NCBI RefSeq assembly: GCF_000284415.1 | Contig: NC_017059.1 | Location: forward strand, 1,089,574 to 1,095,529 | Reading direction: 5' to 3' | Length of the DNA: 5,956 bases | Source: Pararhodospirillum photometricum DSM 122 | Lineage (GTDB): Bacteria > Pseudomonadota > Alphaproteobacteria > Rhodospirillales > Rhodospirillaceae | Shown here: positions 5,886 to 5,956 of the stretch, one piece after another | How positions within the stretch are numbered: position 1 is the first letter of the stretch | Layout: every line of letters starts with the position of its first letter | Notes under the pieces: model-generated | What the model was told of the DNA's origin: nothing | Seen by the model: the letters and a program-made list of their open reading frames with translations, nothing else | The model's database searches: none | Program-made: the position numbers and the translations under genes

Positions 5886-5956
5886 GCAAGATGATCAGGC
5901 CGCGCGGGGAAGCGGGCGCGTGGAGAGCACGGAGGAGGGGGCTTCCTTACCATGAT

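Noticed and set aside
4345..5894. Plus-strand open frames over hrpB (4345-5115 and 5166-5894)
   Set aside because: Both mirror the helicase gene and give Gly/Ala/Arg-rich translations without motifs.
5930..5956. Possible start of a divergent plus-strand gene at 5952, preceded by a purine-rich GGAGGAGGGG
   Set aside because: Only five bases of the putative coding sequence are visible and the spacing from the best GGAGG is long, so it cannot be supported.

Overview
The window is very GC-rich and densely coding. Its codon use (third positions almost all G or C) and gene content fit an alphaproteobacterium, plausibly a Rhodospirillum-like member of the Rhodospirillaceae. That placement rests on recognising composition and protein style, not on a database match. 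There are no tRNA or rRNA genes, no CRISPR array, and no transposase or phage gene.

Layout: (1) Positions 25-750, minus strand, encode a 241-residue one-component regulator with an N-terminal PAS domain and a C-terminal LytTR DNA-binding domain. This is the architecture of the CO-sensing haem protein RcoM, and a His/Met pair with almost the RcoM haem-ligand spacing is present. A Shine-Dalgarno sequence overlapping its stop codon suggests that another gene begins at the left edge. (2) Positions 751-1000 are a divergent intergenic region, dominated by an approximately 107-bp imperfect palindrome (835-941) that looks like an interspersed REP/MITE-type repeat. (3) Positions 1001-3339, plus strand, hold a two-gene unit joined by an ATGA stop/start overlap: a PLP enzyme of the trans-sulfuration (Cys/Met metabolism) family, then an M20D-type metallo-amidohydrolase of the hippurate hydrolase group. 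(4) Positions 3363-5873, minus strand, convergent with the previous unit, hold hrpB, an ATP-dependent DEAH-type helicase. Its reading frame is broken twice, once by a one-base loss in a G/C run near 5060-5068 and once by a one-base gain in an A5 run at 4494-4498. The two lesions compensate, so only the middle third is out of frame. (5) The last 83 bases carry the hrpB ribosome binding site and perhaps the start of a divergent gene.

How the genes relate: the PLP enzyme and the amidohydrolase are probably translationally coupled and could act in sequence on sulfur amino acid conjugates, with deacylation followed by C-S bond chemistry. This is inference. The regulator is divergent from this pair, so it could control the pair or its own downstream genes outside the window. 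hrpB appears functionally unrelated. The two points most worth checking are whether the PAS-LytTR protein binds haem and whether the two hrpB indels are real.
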